A stretch of DNA of 9,173 bases from UBA7398 sp964632545 (GTDB taxonomy: Bacteria; Actinomycetota; Actinomycetes; Nanopelagicales; Nanopelagicaceae), in the NCBI GenBank assembly GCA_964632545.1, contig CAZWBQ010000028.1:1-9173 (forward strand), written 5' to 3'. The notes beneath the pieces were generated by a model, which worked only from the letters and a program-made list of their open reading frames with translations, was not told the DNA's origin and searched no databases. The translations under genes were made by a program, and so were the position numbers. The number at the start of each line of letters is the position of its first letter. Position 1 is the stretch's first letter. Positions 7,360 through 9,173 of the stretch are shown here, piece after piece.

Positions 7360-8088
7360 TTACTTATTATCCCCTAAGAATTTTCCAACATATCTTGCAA
7401 CAGCTGTAACTGCTGACATGGAACTCGCGTAATCCATACGAGTTGGCCCAATGATACCTAATGCGCCGGCAGGACTGCCCTCTTTGCCATAACTCATAGA
7501 GACAAGGCTGGTGGTTTGTAAATTCTTCTCAGATTGTTCATCACCAATACGAACCCGCATCGAATCGCCAACGTCACTCAACAATCGTAATAACACAACT
7601 TGTTCTTCAAGTGCTTCCAAAATTGGATGTATATCTGATGCCTGTTCATGGCTAGAGCGCGCTAAATTTGCAGTGCCAGCTAACGCAACTTTCCCTTTTA
7701 ATTCAGCGTGCGCTGGATATTGTACAACTGCAACTTGTTTGGTTATCTGTGCAAGCAACCGCACAGTACGTGCCATTACATCATCTAAATCTGCAGCGCC
7801 TTCTAAGAAAGTTTCGATTGCGCGCCGCTCTGGTTCGGAAAAAGGTTTTATAGTCGCTAATTTATCTACGAAAATTCGATATCCAAGATTCGTTGGAATT
7901 CGACCAGCGCTGGTGTGAGGTTGTGTAATCAACCCAGCTTCTTCTAAAACGGCCATTTCATTACGGATTGTTGCTGGGGAAATCCCAAGATCATGTCGTT
8001 GCGCAATTGATTTAGAACCAACTGGTTCTTCGGTGGCGACATACTCTTCAACGATTGCGCGCAAAATCTCTAATTGGCGCGATTCCAT
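7360..8088 (-). CDS. hrcA: heat-inducible transcription repressor HrcA, lacking the central inserted domain
   Basis: A repressor that binds the CIRCE operator before chaperonin genes and is held active by GroEL. From the ATG at 8088 it has 242 residues, against about 340 in most HrcA. The N-terminal winged helix is complete (about 1-85), with GISPATIRNEM (35-45) and the wing TQPHTSAGRIPT (55-66). The first half of the GAF-like domain runs to QVAVVQYP (118-125). After a short linker (about 126-133) the sequence resumes at VALAGTANLAR (134-144) and continues through LEALEEQVVLLRLL (158-171) to GALGIIGPTRMDYA (208-221). The roughly 100 residues usually found between these blocks, the inserted dimerizing domain, are absent with the frame intact. 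The ATG at 8088 matches the family opening (M, then RQLEIL) and has GAAGG 8 bases upstream. An ATG at 8118 would add 10 residues but has no ribosome site. Confidence 0.95.
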   Translation of the reverse strand: MESRQLEILRAIVEEYVATEEPVGSKSIAQRHDLGISPATIRNEMAVLEEAGLITQPHTSAGRIPTNLGYRIFVDKLATIKPFSEPERRAIETFLEGAADLDDVMARTVRLLAQITKQVAVVQYPAHAELKGKVALAGTANLARSSHEQASDIHPILEALEEQVVLLRLLSDVGDSMRVRIGDEQSEKNLQTTSLVSMSYGKEGSPAGALGIIGPTRMDYASSMSAVTAVARYVGKFLGDNK

Positions 8089-8096
8089 ATTTGGAA

Positions 8097-8101
8097 CCTT
8101 C
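8097..8101 (-). promoter_or_regulatory. hrcA ribosome binding site (GAAGG)
   Basis: GAAGG on the minus strand, 8 bases before the ATG at 8088. The upstream ATG at 8118 has only a CT/A-rich run before it, so this site favours the shorter HrcA. Confidence 0.5.
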
Positions 8102-8131
8102 GTATTTGATGTGCTCATGGTGGAAAAGGTA

Positions 8132-9173
8132 CTACACCATTAATTCGCGCACGATTCGGTCGGCAATTAAGCGACCAGATTGGGTCAACACAACCCGACC
8201 TTGCGACCAATGTGAATACGAAATATGGTCACTTTCAAGATATTTTGCTGCGCTTTTATCCTGCCCAGGAGTTAGTGACGTTCGATCAATTCCATCAACT
8301 AACCTAATTTGTAACATAATCTTTTCATCGTTGCGATTTTCCAAAGTTAAAATTTCTCCAGCTAATTTTGGTGAAACCCCAGAATCTATCCGTTCCTGAT
8401 AAGCGCTTGGATGTTTCACATTCCACCAGCGTTCATTTCCTAAGAAGGAATGTGCGCCTGGCCCAACTCCCCACCAATTCGAACCATTCCAATAATTAAT
8501 ATTGTGGCGACATTCGCCACCTGGTTTAGCCCAATTACTTAACTCGTACCAACTAAATCCGGCACTGGCAAAAAGATCATCAGCTATCCGATACTTTTCC
8601 GCAGTTTCATCATCTGCTGGCATCACTAATTCGCCACGTTTAACTTGATTTGCAAGTTTGGTTCCAGCTTCAACAATTAGCGCATAAGCACTTATGTGGT
8701 CAATCGCCATTGATAGCGCGCTCTTTACCGAAATTTCCCAATCTGCAATTGATTCACCAGGTGTGCCATAAATTAAATCTACGCTGATATGTTCAAATCC
8801 AATTGAGTTTGCTAATGCTACAGACCTAGCAACACCTTCAGGCTTATGGGTTCGATCAAGGGTTGCTAACACATGCGGAACTGCAGATTGCATTCCAAAA
8901 GAAATTCGATTGAAGCCACCTTCTCGTAATTTTGTAAGTAAATCTTCGGTAACCGTATCGGGATTAGCCTCTATCGTTATTTCACAATCTTCAGTTACTT
9001 CAAATTCGCTTTTGATTTTGGCAATAACTCGGTTTAAATCATGCGCCTCCAAAAGTGTCGGAGTTCCACCGCCAAAAAATATCGTTGGCACTATCGCACC
9101 ATTAACTTCACTTCTGGCTTGATCAATTTCTTTCAAAACTCGATCTATATACCCTTCAGATACGCCCGAGATA
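8132..9173 (-). CDS. hemW: radical SAM heme chaperone HemW, 5' end beyond the window
   Basis: A radical SAM protein related to coproporphyrinogen dehydrogenase HemN but acting as a heme-binding chaperone; many members were misnamed HemN. 346 codons are visible and the frame stays open to the window edge. The start and the CxxxCxxC iron-sulfur motif, normally about 20-40 residues further upstream, are therefore outside. A TTG at 9136 is not the true start, because the 12 codons before it (GYIDRV and neighbours) match the family. Visible signatures are FFGGGTPTLL, EANPDTV, the GMQSAVPHVLATLDRTH block and VDLIYGTPGES. Further on are CRHNINYWNG and GVGPGAHSF, then the HemN_C-like C-terminal domain ending at RELMV. 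It ends 43 bases before the hrcA ATG at 8088. lepA is the usual upstream neighbour in actinobacteria and may lie beyond the edge. Confidence 0.95.
   Translation of the reverse strand, partial: ISGVSEGYIDRVLKEIDQARSEVNGAIVPTIFFGGGTPTLLEAHDLNRVIAKIKSEFEVTEDCEITIEANPDTVTEDLLTKLREGGFNRISFGMQSAVPHVLATLDRTHKPEGVARSVALANSIGFEHISVDLIYGTPGESIADWEISVKSALSMAIDHISAYALIVEAGTKLANQVKRGELVMPADDETAEKYRIADDLFASAGFSWYELSNWAKPGGECRHNINYWNGSNWWGVGPGAHSFLGNERWWNVKHPSAYQERIDSGVSPKLAGEILTLENRNDEKIMLQIRLVDGIDRTSLTPGQDKSAAKYLESDHISYSHWSQGRVVLTQSGRLIADRIVRELMV

Noticed and set aside
7511..7918. Open frame of 135 codons on the plus strand
   Set aside because: It lies entirely opposite hrcA, with low-complexity composition typical of antisense frames and no recognisable domain.

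Overview
The window looks like part of a chromosomal housekeeping region from a low-GC, compact actinobacterium. The order hemW-hrcA-dnaJ-rsmE-HIT-phoH-ybeY-CorC/CNNM is a well-known actinobacterial neighbourhood. The protein sequences also look actinobacterial: a DnaJ2-type chaperone beside HrcA, and HrcA and HemW wording typical of the phylum. The DNA is visibly AT-leaning (an eyeball estimate in the low 40s % GC, not counted), and the genes are packed with gaps of about 0-44 bases. Together this suggests a streamlined lineage such as the freshwater acI group (Nanopelagicales). That placement is inference; a 16S or whole-genome comparison would settle it.

Everything lies on the minus strand, so transcription runs from high to low coordinates. 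From right to left: hemW (5' end cut off by the window edge), the heat-shock repressor hrcA, the co-chaperone dnaJ, the 16S rRNA methyltransferase rsmE, a HIT-family nucleotide hydrolase, the PhoH-like ATPase, the rRNA-maturation endonuclease ybeY, and a CNNM/CorC membrane protein. These are followed by a fumarylacetoacetate-hydrolase-family enzyme, glutamyl-tRNA synthetase gltX, and a tRNA-Gln(CUG) that runs off the left edge. No gene-free stretch exceeds 50 bases, and I see no convincing terminator, mobile element, repeat array or CRISPR.

The genes fall into three themes: protein folding and heat shock (hrcA, dnaJ), rRNA and ribosome maturation (rsmE, ybeY, probably phoH), and aminoacyl-tRNA supply (gltX, tRNA-Gln). 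HemW, HIT, CorC/CNNM and FAH travel with them.

The window is mostly ordinary core genome. One observation stands out: HrcA is about 100 residues shorter than usual. The missing part is internal and in frame, and corresponds to the inserted dimerizing domain. A second point is that the CorC/CNNM gene is followed by FAH-gltX-tRNA-Gln rather than era, which joins two neighbourhoods that are normally separate.
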